Source: Lytechinus variegatus
Taxonomy: Eukaryota; Echinodermata; Echinoidea; Temnopleuroida; Toxopneustidae
Direction of reading: 5' to 3'
NCBI RefSeq assembly: GCF_018143015.1
Contig: NC_054740.1
Coordinates: 69,093,356-69,157,355, forward strand
Length of the DNA stretch: 64,000 bases
The notes beneath the pieces were generated by a model. The model saw nothing but the letters and a program-made list of their open reading frames with translations, was not told the origin of the DNA and made no database searches. Within the stretch, counting starts at the first letter, position 1. Each line of letters begins with the position of its first letter. A program made the position numbers and the translations under genes. Positions 47,820 to 59,000 of this stretch are shown piece by piece.

Positions 47820-48283
47820 GTATGTGTGTAAGAATTTTCTTCAGTAGGAAAAATTGCAAAGCTTCATGAGATAAAACAGATTGTATTCCTGCAGTGGCAT
47901 AGCTGAAAAAAAAAAATCAGTATGTTGGCTGAGGGGGAGGGGTGGACGCTTTGTCCTCAGGTATTCATTTGTTGTGGTATTTGTCATCATTGGGGCCTCC
48001 CATTAGATAATAGGTTATTTTCTTCCCATCTATGGTTAAACATAAATTTATTTATCATATTTTACAAAATGTTTTGTTAGTATTTGTTAATTGGTACCAT
48101 TCAATTGAATGGTAGTGTATACTGCAAATTTCTCGATATTTAAAAAAATATATGAACTTCTAAAGAAAGCTTACACACACGACAAGCATTGATGTTTTGA
48201 ACCCGTAGCTAATATACTGTCCTTTGCATTGTTTTCATCCAATATTTCTTATTACAGCTTCAAGGAATTAATCCTGCCGGGTA
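47820..48283. other. Noncoding stretch
   Basis: Intron-like if the candidate gene is real; nothing else visible. Confidence 0.4.
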
Positions 48284-48421
48284 CCCATTCACTTAACCTG
48301 GGTCTAGTGCAGCACAGTGTGGATAAATTTCGGGCTGAAGGAAAACACACCATGGCTAGGACTCAAATTCATGACCCTCTGTTTGTAAGGTGAGAGTCAG
48401 AACCACTAGACCATGACGTAC
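48284..48421 (-). mobile_element. tRNA-derived SINE, minus strand
   Basis: The minus strand begins CGTCATGGTCTAGTGGTTCT, a Pol III A box, and carries a degenerate B box (GAATTTGAGTCC) about 45 bp later, then CCATGGTGTGTTTTCCTTCA and CACACTGTGCTGCACTAGAC. The type is common in marine invertebrates. Confidence 0.65.
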
Positions 48422-48530
48422 CCAAGCTGATGTCATATCCCCACTTGTTCTTTTGTATTTTATTACAAGAAGTCGTGCTTATTTACACTTTGTCCTCCGA
48501 GAACTATAAAAAATGGAGTGAAAATTTATT

Positions 48531-49098
48531 TCAAAGACATGTCCACCCTAACAAAATGTTGATTTGATTAAAAAGAGAAAAATCAAACATAAAAATCGGA
48601 TGAAAAATAAGGAAGGTATGACATTTTTAAGTTTCACTCAATTTCACTTAATAGTTATATGCATATCCTGGTCGGTATGCAAATGAGGGAACTGATGACA
48701 TCACTCATTCACTTTTCTTTTGTTTTTTTGAATATGAAATATAATTTTCTCCCCATTGACCTATGAAATAAAGTTTTATTTCTCACTGAACATGTGGAGT
48801 TACCATTGCTTAACATTATTTGGTTCAGTCCAGTTGGTCCTTATTGTCAAATCTGTAAAATTTGAAATATTGTAGAATTCAAACAATGAAAAACAAACCA
48901 AAAAGGGACATCATCGATTCTCTCATATGCATGTGGGTAAATTGTGCATATAACTATTTTGTGAAATATAAGCGAAATTTCAAAATGTCATAACTTTCTT
49001 ATTTTGCATCCGATTTTGATGAAATATTTTGCATGATGCTTGCCTGATTTTTCTCTGTTGATTCAAAACAACCTTTTCTGTGGTGGACTTGACCTTTA
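48531..49098. mobile_element. Long-TIR MITE, third family copy
   Basis: CAAAGACATGTCCACCCTAA at the left and GGTGGACTTGACCTTTAATG at the right are inverted ends; arms of about 180 bp carry AATCGGATGAAAAATAAGGA / ATAACTTTCTTATTTTGCAT. Confidence 0.8.
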
Positions 49099-49239
49099 AT
49101 GTGAAGATATTCATTGCTGGAAATAATGATATGATACTTGGGACATATCATACACACATGTATGATAATATTAAATAATTATGATTTCATTTTATACAAT
49201 AAGCATAGCAAATATTCCTGACGATCATGTGTACATTAG

Positions 49240-49590
49240 GTTAATTTTTTTACCAAAATATTGTTAAAATTTCAAATTCAATAACTTTGTTATTATTAGA
49301 TGTTAATGAAATTTTCAGCATGATGCTTTTCTGATTCATTCTCTCCCTACCAAAATCTCCCCTTTTCTCATGCTTTCTTTCTATGGTCCCCTTCATTCTC
49401 CTTATAACTATTTTATGTGTAAAATGTAACCAGTCGTCCAACCCATTCGATTGAAGGGCTAGAGGTACTCGAGACTGAAAGTTATGTGATACAATTCAAA
49501 GTGTACATCAGACAAACAAAAAGCACTTAAAATTTCATCAAAATTTGTTGAGGATTAACGAAGTTATGACGAATTAAAGTTGTTATTTTT
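49240..49590. repeat. Decayed fragments of the long-TIR MITE family, arms inside out
   Basis: 49250-49345 resembles the right arm (AACTTTGTTATTATTAGATG, ATTTTCAGCATGATGCTTTT). 49500-49590 resembles the left arm (AAATTTCATCAAAATTTGTT). The order is reversed relative to an intact element. Confidence 0.45.
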
Positions 49591-50062
49591 TGGTAAAACT
49601 GTTCTCTTCAAGTCCTCATGAATATACAAAATCACAATTTATATATTTTTTGTATTATATGAATTCAAATTTTGTCCAAGCTAGGTTGTAACAAATTACA
49701 ATTGACTACTGATTCTGTGTAAGACAATCATATTATTTCTCACACATAGTTGAGTTATTCATCTGATTCAGCACAGCAAAAATAGACAGAAAAGAAATAA
49801 GTGGGTATCTTGCTCTTGTATATATTATTTTCTATATATTTTGCAAAAAGAGGTCTCTATTTTTTTATGTTTTTTAGTGTTCCAAATTGAATAATTTTCT
49901 TTCCCTATTTTCATTATATTTTCTTTCTATGTGTGATATATTATTTATTTCTTAATGTATCTTTATTGTATTTATGATAAACTTTTGGCATGTTTCTACA
50001 GTAAATCATTAAAAACAGTTTATCTTTTCCAGACTCGAATAACCTTATCGCTCTTAAACCAA

Positions 50063-50535
50063 GCTGTTTCTACAGACCAAAGAATCTGATTAACTTGCAT
50101 TTCGCTTCGCAAATACGGCAGAAATCGGAAAATTCAACCTATAACATCAACATTGCATTTTGGAATGTCAAAAATTGCATCTCGTCAGGAAAATTTTCAA
50201 AATTCATGGTAGATCTCACTCATTGTAGCAGGTATACATGTTTCGCGATCAGCTGGCGAGATTAAACAGGCCAGAATATATGTATACTGTGAGATCGCAC
50301 TTCTGGGTTCAAGCACTTAAGCCAGACATGAATGCTATTTTGCCCCATGTTTACAGAAAAGTTAAACGGATTAACATGGCAATAACCACCTCTCAAAGAT
50401 GGTTATGAGAAACCGTATTTTGCGCGATGCAATTTATCAATTAACTGCATCGCGTTTGTTTCTACAGGAAACTTATCCAGGATTCTGGATACTTAGGCGG
50501 GTAATACTTTTTAACAATTCTTTGTAGAAACACGC
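50063..50535. mobile_element. MITE with GTGTTTCTACA-like ends
   Basis: GCTGTTTCTACAGACC at 50063 and TTTGTAGAAACACGCC ending near 50535 are inverted ends. A related GTTTCTACAG occurs at 49995. Confidence 0.5.
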
Positions 50536-51302
50536 CATTGATATATCTTTTTAGGTGAAAAGAAAAAAAGGGAACAATTTGGGGGACGGGGTACTATTTT
50601 CCCCCTTTTGGGGATATTTCATTTCTTCTAGGTGTGGTACCCTTTATTCATTTGGCCATGTGAAGGCTATCGCACATTTTGAGTTTAATCTTCAAAATTT
50701 GGTGTTCATTAGTTTGTTTTCCAAATTCTGTCTTGCATGTAAATTTATTTATAGGAAGATTAACATAATACCTATGTGGAGTGTAATCATTGATCTCTTG
50801 TAGTGTCGCGCAGTCACATGTATTCATAATATGGTGCTTTTATACCATTCCTGTCAATACTCTTTTGTACTTGAACTTATTAGTAAAAAAAATGTTTATT
50901 AATATTGTTGAAAGCAATTACACACAACAGATTTAACATCAAGTATCAGGTTTGTACGCAGAACAGTGGTTTTGCCAAGTACTCAATCCATGTAAAAAGC
51001 AATAAGAGAGAACAGGTTTATTCTTGGAAATGTTAGTCTTCATTTGTTGTGTTTTTCAATCAAACTCGATCTGTCTTGATACATGTTTATTTTTTTCATA
51101 ACAAGATTGACAGAGATATCAACGAGTAGCTAAGACTAAGTCATATATATTAATAACTTATGTGCTTTAATTATAAAGTCTATACTTGTGAATACTCTGT
51201 GCCATTTATGCTGTACTTAAACTTCTTATAGTAAAAACAATTTAATGACGTTCTTGAAATAACTGCTTTCATTTATTTTTCTTGTGTATACATATTCCAT
51301 TA
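50536..51302. other. Noncoding stretch
   Basis: No exon, RNA gene or paired repeat is supported. Confidence 0.45.
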
Positions 51303-52252
51303 TTAAGCCTACCATTAACCCCAGAGATATGTTGTACACCATTGGTCTACCATTCACTGTACTTTATTGGCTTACTATACATTGCACATCTTTGTTCTTC
51401 TGTCTACCATTGGTCTACCATTGAATGTACACTTGTGGTCTATAGTGTATGACCAATGGTGTTATTTGAATGGTTGACTAATAGTATAGAGTGTATGGTA
51501 TGACAGTATTGTATGGTAAATGGTAGGTCAATGGTGTACAGTGTATGGTAAGCCAATGGTGTATGGTGTATGGTAAGCCTACGGTACGGTGAATAGTAGT
51601 TCAATGGTGTATGGTAGGCCAATGGTGTACTGTAAATGGTAGGTCAATGGTGTATGGTAAAATGGTGTAAAGTGAATGGTCAATCAATGGTGAACGGTGT
51701 ATGGTGTACGGCGAATGGTAGTTGAATGGTGAGTGTCGAATGGTACACGAATGGTGTACGTTGAACGGTATGCGAATGGTGTACGGTGAATGGTGTACAG
51801 TGAATGGTGTACGCGAATGGTGTACGATGAATGGTACGCGGATGGAAAATGGTACATGAATGGTGTATGGTGTATGGTCAATGGTAGGCGAATGGTGTAT
51901 GGTGAAAGGCAATTGGTAGGCCAATGGTGTCCAGTGAATGGTGGCTGAATGGTAAATGGTAGGCCAGTGAATGGTGGCTGAATGGTGAATGGTGGTCAAT
52001 GGTAAACCTGTCTATAGTGGCCATATGGTAGATCAATGGTGAATGGTGTTTGATCAATGGTATATGAATGGTAAATGGTGCTCATGAATATGGTAATAGT
52101 AACGTCCCAATTATTTAAATTAGTTTGAATGGTATACCATTGAGGCTTGAATGGTATACCATTGGTGTATGGTGGGTGCTGTGCGAATGGTATTCCAATG
52201 GTATATCAGTGGTGTATGATAAATGGTAGTCAATGGTATACCATTCAATTTT
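51303..52252. repeat. Second ATGGT-rich minisatellite
   Basis: AATGGTGTATGGTGAATGGT and TACCATTGGTCTACCATTG words dominate, inverted in the first 100 bp. The array ends GGTATACCATTCAATTTTTT followed by TTATAAGGG, which mirrors CCCTTATAAAAA at 42850. Confidence 0.85.
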
Positions 52253-54095
52253 TTTTATAAGGGTGGTGTCTGGTCGTACATGGTATTCTATTTCTCTTCT
52301 TCTTGGTTAGATCTAAAATTCCACCAGCAAGTGCACGTCAAATGCTGTCAATATTAAAGGCAGAAAGTTACTATAATATTGATAAATAAAAATAATTCAA
52401 TTTAGCTTTAGGCCAAGGTGTCAATGAATAACTGTAGTAGGAACTGACTGTGCTAAAAATAAAAATACCCTCTTGAGACTTAATCTATTAAAGCCAACCA
52501 ATTTCAGCACACATGCGTTATTATGCGTGCCGAAATGCGCGGGTAAATAATGCAACGGTACATAATAACATTACATTTTTGTCTACTTTAACATTAACTA
52601 CACAATATTAAAAAGATTATATATAATCTCAGAAACTTACCCTTTTATATGACGTGACATAATATCCAATTTATTGAGCTGATTGCTCAAAACTTGACAC
52701 TTAACTGTAAACACTGACAGCATGCATGCAGTAGTCTGACTCTATAACATTCAAAACACGCGCCACCGCTGAACTTCAGTTAATTTGAATAACAACGGTC
52801 TACTGTATCTTCAATCTAGATCTCGAAAACCAAATTTCTTTCGCATTTATACAACACTTTAAGCTTTGCCTAATAAAAAAATGTCATGCCGTATTTCCCA
52901 AACAAACCTTCGCTCAGCTAAAATTAAATCTTACTAATTTGATTTTTAGCCAGTCAAATTTTGAACAGAATACCGGCCGTGGCAAATATGGCAACTCAAG
53001 TTTAAAGGATATATTTTCTATTTCTCTATCATGATGATATTGATTTTTCGAAAGCATGGCAATCCTCTTTACAATCGTGGCATGTGCAGTCCTGATAAAA
53101 ATGCAACAATATTAAAAATGAAATGTTGCAAATAATATGATTATAAAGTTCTTAGATAACGGAGTTTGAATGAGTGCTGACGTTAATGTATTGCACTATG
53201 TTTCGAATATAATCGATCACTGTGATTTTCAAAAGTTTTAAGATATTAAACAAGCTTGAGGTGTTCATTGTTTCATTAATTGTCAACATTTAGGATTTGC
53301 GAAAGCTTTCACTTCAATGATACTGCATCACAATTTCTGTATATTAAAAATAAACGTGAAGACTTTGGTGAGTGCATTGTGCAACATTTAACTTCTTACT
53401 TTACCTTATCTTCAGGGTAAATTCAAATATGGAACATTATTGTAAAGAAGAAAACGTGAAGTCTGTTATTTTCAAAACAAAATAATTCCTCAAACGTGAA
53501 TTGAAGAACCTAATAGAGGTTTATACTATAACTGGATATATACATACTGTATTCGTCCTATTTACATTAATGTTTGATATCATGCATCGATATATTCACA
53601 ATTATTTTTCATCATATAGTAAGAATTAATGTTTACCTGCAATTTTAGTACATGCAAGGCTTTCGTACGATATGATCAAGTGTATTATATCTAGAACATC
53701 AATTGTATTAATACCATTATTGCATATTTATCACTTCATTGCATACTCTTTTTTTAAAGAAAAGTGGTAACAAATATCATGCCTATTTCTTTACCATGGC
53801 AATACAATTTTTTTTTCTTCAAATTTACTTAAAATAATCTCTATCATTTATACTTTCCAAATACGTAGGTTCAAGATGGGTTGATCTACTTTCTTCTTTT
53901 CAGAAATATCTTACTTAGAATGCTCTCTCTATTTTGTTCAAATTTGTAAACAATAGGGACTGTGGCACTTTTCATTAATAAAGGAAAAAAGCGCTTTTAA
54001 TGAAAATTAGAAATATTAATAGTATGTTATAAACATATGAAGGGAGAATATAGCCTACATTGTATACTTTTCTGCACCTGCACAAAAACTAAACA
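52253..54095. other. Noncoding stretch
   Basis: No gene or clear repeat is supported. A few CpG-rich words near 52735-52795 may be regulatory, but there is no evidence beyond composition. Confidence 0.4.
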
Positions 54096-54632
54096 GCCTA
54101 ACGTTCTCCCCTACCCGGCTCCATCTCTATTATCCTCTGTCTCTCGTCTTTTTTTTCTCCCTCTCTTTTTTTTCTCTCAGCCCAAGTCTTTCTTATTCCC
54201 GTGCCTCTCAGCTTCTAGCTTTCTCCCATTCGCTCTCTCTTATCCCCAGTGCTTCTCAGCCTCCACTTCTTATTTCTCCCTCTGTCATCATCTTCCCTAT
54301 CCCTGCCTCTCAGCCTCCACCTCTCTTCTTTCTCCGTCTCTCACTACCTTCCCTATCCCTCAGCATTCTCCCTCCTCATCATCTTCCCTATCCCTGCCTC
54401 TCAGCCTCCCTTTCTTTCCTTTTCCCTCTCTTATCACCTTTCCCATCCCTGACTTATCAGCCTCCACTTCTCTTTCTAACCCACTCTCTCCATCTGTCTT
54501 ATCCTCTGGGCCCTCAGCCTCCCCACCTCTTCCTTTCTCCTTCTATCTCACTCCGTTATTTTTATCCCCTGCCTCTTCTTTCTTTCTTTCTTTCTTCCTT
54601 TCTTCCTTCCTTCTTTCTTTCTTTCTTTCCCA
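54096..54632. repeat. Polypyrimidine minisatellite and CTTT microsatellite
   Basis: CCCTATCCCTGCCTCTCAGC repeats with drift, ending in TTTCTTTCTTTCTTCC. The 218-codon Ser/Pro/Leu-rich open frame here is a low-complexity artefact. Confidence 0.85.
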
Positions 54633-54640
54633 GGACCAAA

Positions 54641-54915
54641 ATCCAATTGAAACCAGTTGGATTTCCAACTGGTTTCAATTGGTTTTAACTTGAATGTAAC
54701 AATTTCCAGTTTAAACCAATTGAAACCAGTTGGGCAACTGGAAATCCTAACTGGAATCAGTTGGGTAACTGGATATGACTTCCAACTGGAATTGATTTCT
54801 AACTGGAACCAGTTGTGTAACTGGATATCCTAACTGGAACCAGTTGGGCAACTGGAAATCCTAACTGGAACCAGTTGGGTAACTGGAAATGAATTCTAAT
54901 TGGAACCAGTTAGGA
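54641..54915. repeat. AACTGG/CCAGTT minisatellite
   Basis: About eight copies of TAACTGGAACCAGTTGGGxA. Because AACTGGAACCAGTT is self-complementary, long hairpins form. 54646-54690 is a perfect stem around TTGGATTTCCAA. Confidence 0.85.
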
Positions 54916-55094
54916 CAACAGTTTAAAAATGTTTGAAGAAAAAAGCTGTGGAACATTTTTTTTTATCATTATTTTGTTTATTTCCATTTCAAAAGATATG
55001 TCATTTGGTTTCATACATCTTAATTTAAACAATTTAACATTTTACTTACGATATGTATAGTCCAGCATATAATGCAAACAGGTTGATAATGGGG

Positions 55095-55264
55095 TATGTG
55101 TGTGTGTATTTTAGTTTTGTCAGACGTGTATCAATCAGATATGATTATTTACGTCTGGGACCGACCTTTAACGTCACCATCCGAAAGACGTGACCAGGGC
55201 TCGAACCTCTGCATCAATTTGTTACTTCCCCACAGCTTGGATTACAGGCGCACGCCACAACGCC
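55095..55264 (-). mobile_element. SINE with a 7SL RNA-like head and Pol III boxes
   Basis: Read on the minus strand from 55264, the head CTGGGCGTTGTGGCGTGCGC, then CTGTAATCCAAGCT, matches the 5' domain of 7SL RNA at about 27 of 34 positions by eye (human 7SL from memory). An A-box-like TGGCGTGCGCC is followed about 50 nt on by a perfect B box GGTTCGAGCCC. The body has GTCACGTCTTTCGGATGGTG and GACGTTAAAGGTCGGTCCC. The 3' end is a CA microsatellite (TGTGTGTGTAT on the plus strand), a usual SINE tail. tRNA-derived origin remains possible. Confidence 0.65.
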
Positions 55265-55958
55265 CAGTTGTGGGGGGGGGGGGCTGCTAAAAACGGGGCT
55301 TGTAGAGGGCAGCCTCCTATCAAAAACATTCTCATGAATACCATAAACCAAATAATACAAAATATTGTCAATTAACTATTCATCAGAGAAAGACAGAGAA
55401 AACTTGTTTAAGAATAAAGTTTTGATACATCGTATTTATCTTTTAAAGCCCTGTTCAGCGATACACATCATTCCTTTGTTTACTCATTCCACTCTACATT
55501 GTCTAATGGCAAACTAGGGGTGGTAAGTAAAGGAGTTTTGGTCACTGAAAGAGCATAATAGATATTAAGTACATGGGTGATGTTTTAGAATTTCATATTA
55601 GAATATTAGCTTTCTTATTTCATTAAATAAGTTGAGAAACTCAAACAACTAATTTTGACTTAAATTTTAGAATAAAAATGCATAGACATGAGACAAAGGC
55701 CAAAAATATTAATATGACATTTTCAATTTTGGTGGCGGTCAATGAATACTGGTATGATGCATTTACAGGATGGTATTAATTATACCAAAATAAACAGATA
55801 AGCTTACTGTGTGCTGCTGATAAAGTGGCAACTTGGGCTAAAGCTGTGGTAACACTAGATATGCTTTGTATTATCTGGCAAAAAGCACTATATAAATCCA
55901 GGGATTATTATTATTATTCTCATCTTAAAGGGAAGATCAGTTGAGTATAGGCTGTTGA
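55265..55958. other. Region downstream of the membrane-protein stop, likely partly 3' UTR
   Basis: G13 run near 55272, then AT-rich noncoding DNA. The 3' UTR of the minus-strand gene extends into it; its end is not defined. Confidence 0.45.
55818..55920 (+). repeat. SINE tail fragment with (ATT)n
   Basis: GGCAAAAAGCACTATATAAA followed by TCCAGGGATTATTATTATT is a characteristic SINE 3' end. Confidence 0.6.
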
Positions 55959-56003
55959 TCAATACATGAACTCATGAGGGAATTGTTGTTTCATCTCTTC
56001 CAC
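55959..56003 (-). CDS. Terminal exon
   Basis: Acceptor TAATCTTTCAG, 14 codons (VEEMKQQFPHEFMY), stop TGA. Phase 0 entry fits the preceding cassette exons. Confidence 0.75.
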   Translation of the reverse strand: MEEMKQQFPHEFMY

Positions 56004-59000
56004 CTGAAAGATTAACAAAATAGAGAGAAAAAAGGGAAAAATAGTAAGTATGAATTTCAAAATATCACCAAGATGTAAAACAAGAGAGGAAAACTAAATA
56101 TAATAAATTTAAGCACCAAAGTTCTAAAGCCATGACTTACATGTAATATTAGTTGAATGGGACTTATAGAAATATCTGAAACATTGCAGTCCAAAAATTA
56201 CTTTAATAAAAATATCTCATCAGCAACCAATCAGCAATCATTGGTTTTTCAGAGTTAAGATTGATTTAATTGCTCATAACTTTCGTGAGAACCAGCCCAT
56301 GAAGCACAAAGGAAAATACTCACCAGTTCGGGTTCGCCATCAGCATGGAATGTCGGTCCCTTTTCTTTGCGCTTTTTCTTCTCCGGCTCTGGCTGAATAC
56401 AGATATTGATGAACACATAGAAAACTTAACATTACATATCTACTTTCAGTGAAAAAAAATATTAGCTTATGCATACTGGAATTCAACTAGTAGATATATA
56501 TTAGTGAATAAAGATTATTCAACTAAAAGTATTTTGATTTGATGTCATGAAAAGCACCAAGATTTGTTCTCAGTCATAAAGATTTATTTGTTCATGGAAA
56601 CACTTTTAGCTTGAAAAATTGAACATGGAAGGCAAGTTGTTTACTTTACCTCACATCATTATCTGCAATATTCTATCATGGGGTTTTAGAAACATATGTA
56701 TCCTATGCTATGGTATAATTTTTTTTTTAAGTGTGATAACTCTTTGCATACTGTTATTAATGATACATGCAAAGTGAAAGACTAATAACATTTAAATTCA
56801 GAGTTTTTTTTAGGAACTTAAAGGTCAAGTCCACCCCAGAAAAATGTTGATTTGAATCAAAAGAGAAAAATCAGACAAGCACAATGCTGAAAATTTCATC
56901 AAAATCGGATGTAAAATAAGAAAGTTATGACATTTCGAAGTTTCGCTTATTTTCAACAAAATAGTTATATGAACGAGCCAGTTACATCCAAATGAGAGAG
57001 TTGATGTCATTCACTCACTATTTCTTGTGTTTTTGATTGTTTGAATTATACAATATTTCAATTTTTACTAATTTGACGATTAGGACCTCCTTGCCTGAAG
57101 CACAAAATGTTAAAATAATGGAATTCCATGTGTTCAGGGAGGAATGAAACTTCATTTCACATGACAATGACGAGAAAATAAAAATATTTCATATTTTATA
57201 TAATAAATTACAAAAGAAATAGTGAGTGATTTCATCAACTCTCTCATTTGGATATAACTGGCTCGTTCATATAAATATTTTGTTGAAAATAAGAGAAACT
57301 TTAAAATGCCATAACTTTCTTATTTTACGTCCGATTTTGATGAAATTTTCAGTGTTATGCTTGTTGAATTTTCTCATTTTATTCAAATCAAGTTTACAGT
57401 TACAGTTGTCCTTCAATAATAATATATATGATCAATTAAGTATGAAAGCAACAATACAATATACATATATGAGCATCTACATTGATGGTGTATGAGTTAT
57501 TATAGCCCACAGTAATGTGCAGGTATGAGTTATCATTACTGATGAAAATCCTCTTCTGAGAAAGCGATTCCTCCATGATTATTTTAGTAATTCAGACATT
57601 ATTACATGTACATTGTTATATTATCAACTTTAGATAATACATATATATATACATGCACACATATATAATTAAAAACATTATATATTACATGAATTACATG
57701 CAGCAATTCAATACAAGTTTAAATACACTCAATATAAATAAAATAATTAGCATGATAATTAATACACATGTTATAATAACCTTTAAAAAATCCAAAATGG
57801 AATTATTTTTATAAGATGAGAGTCCTACCACATGAACTTCAGGTAGCATTGTTACATTAGTAAATGATTGAAAAGTATTATTCAAGTAATACATACAATT
57901 AAAATTGAAAACAAAAGGTTTTATTTATGATCATGGCAGACAAGAAAAACATTTGCATCCCTAAAGAAAATAAAGATAAATTGTCATCATATAATAAAGT
58001 TAGCACTGCCTCACCAGTCACCAAGTATTTTAGTAAACTAATTGGGCATTGAATGGAGCGTGCAATTGATTGAAAATCTATCAATTGAAAACTTGCAATG
58101 GAAATCTGCAAGTGATTGAAAATATTTCCTAGCACACCCCCCAAAAAAAAAATAATACAAACTTACTGGGGCTACATGTACCTTTTTTTAAAGCTCACTA
58201 GCTTAAACTTGCTACATGGTATGAAAATGACATTATTCAGATGGAAGTTCAAGGGGCTCCTTTTTCCAGGGATCTTGAGGGTATTTCAGGGTGAATTAGC
58301 CCTGAGCAACTTGCAATATTTTCCTTAATATTTTCTTGCTAAATCCTTACACAACCCTTACAGGTCATCACAATGACATGCCATTAAAAAACCCACAATG
58401 AATAGTATGTAAACATTGAAATTACTTGACAACCTTCTGAATTAATGTACATATAACAATATTAAATTAAAACAGTGTTACCAGTAATATTCTATTTTTT
58501 TACATGAATCTATATACAGTAATGACAATGGGATAAGGAAGGTAATCAATAATCGACCCAAACTGGAAAAAGTGGAATCGACCAATCAAAACCTTGTAAG
58601 TGACAAAGCACAACATTTACAGCTGGTAAGCTGAGTATTTCGCTTGAGAAAATCCCAAATTATTGGGATTGAAATAATGGGTTCATTGTACTTTGTACTA
58701 ATCTAAATTGTGTCAAGAGGATAGTGATTAAAATAGGTTTGTACATATTAATATTGATAACAATTACAAATTCAATTTTTCTATTACAAATTGCAGATGA
58801 ATCAGGATGAAATGACACTAAAAAAACTTATCGCTAAAAAGTTGAAATGATAACACATGACATCACAGACTTGATGAGGCCGGTGAAAAGCACAATGAAG
58901 CTTATATTTTCGAAACATGTTAAATTTGACTTGCTTTCATGCAAAAATACATGTTGATGAAAACCACTGAAAATGCACAAACCTTGTTTTGCTGTGTGTT

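Noticed and set aside
54037-54693. 218-codon Ser/Pro/Leu-rich open frame
   Set aside because: It is a low-complexity translation of a polypyrimidine tract with no splice or domain support.
55200-55260. Contamination by a human Alu (GGATTACAGGCGCACGCCAC on the plus strand)
   Set aside because: The resemblance is limited to the 7SL-like head; the body and CA tail differ from Alu, and there is no A-rich linker or second monomer. It was kept as a SINE instead.
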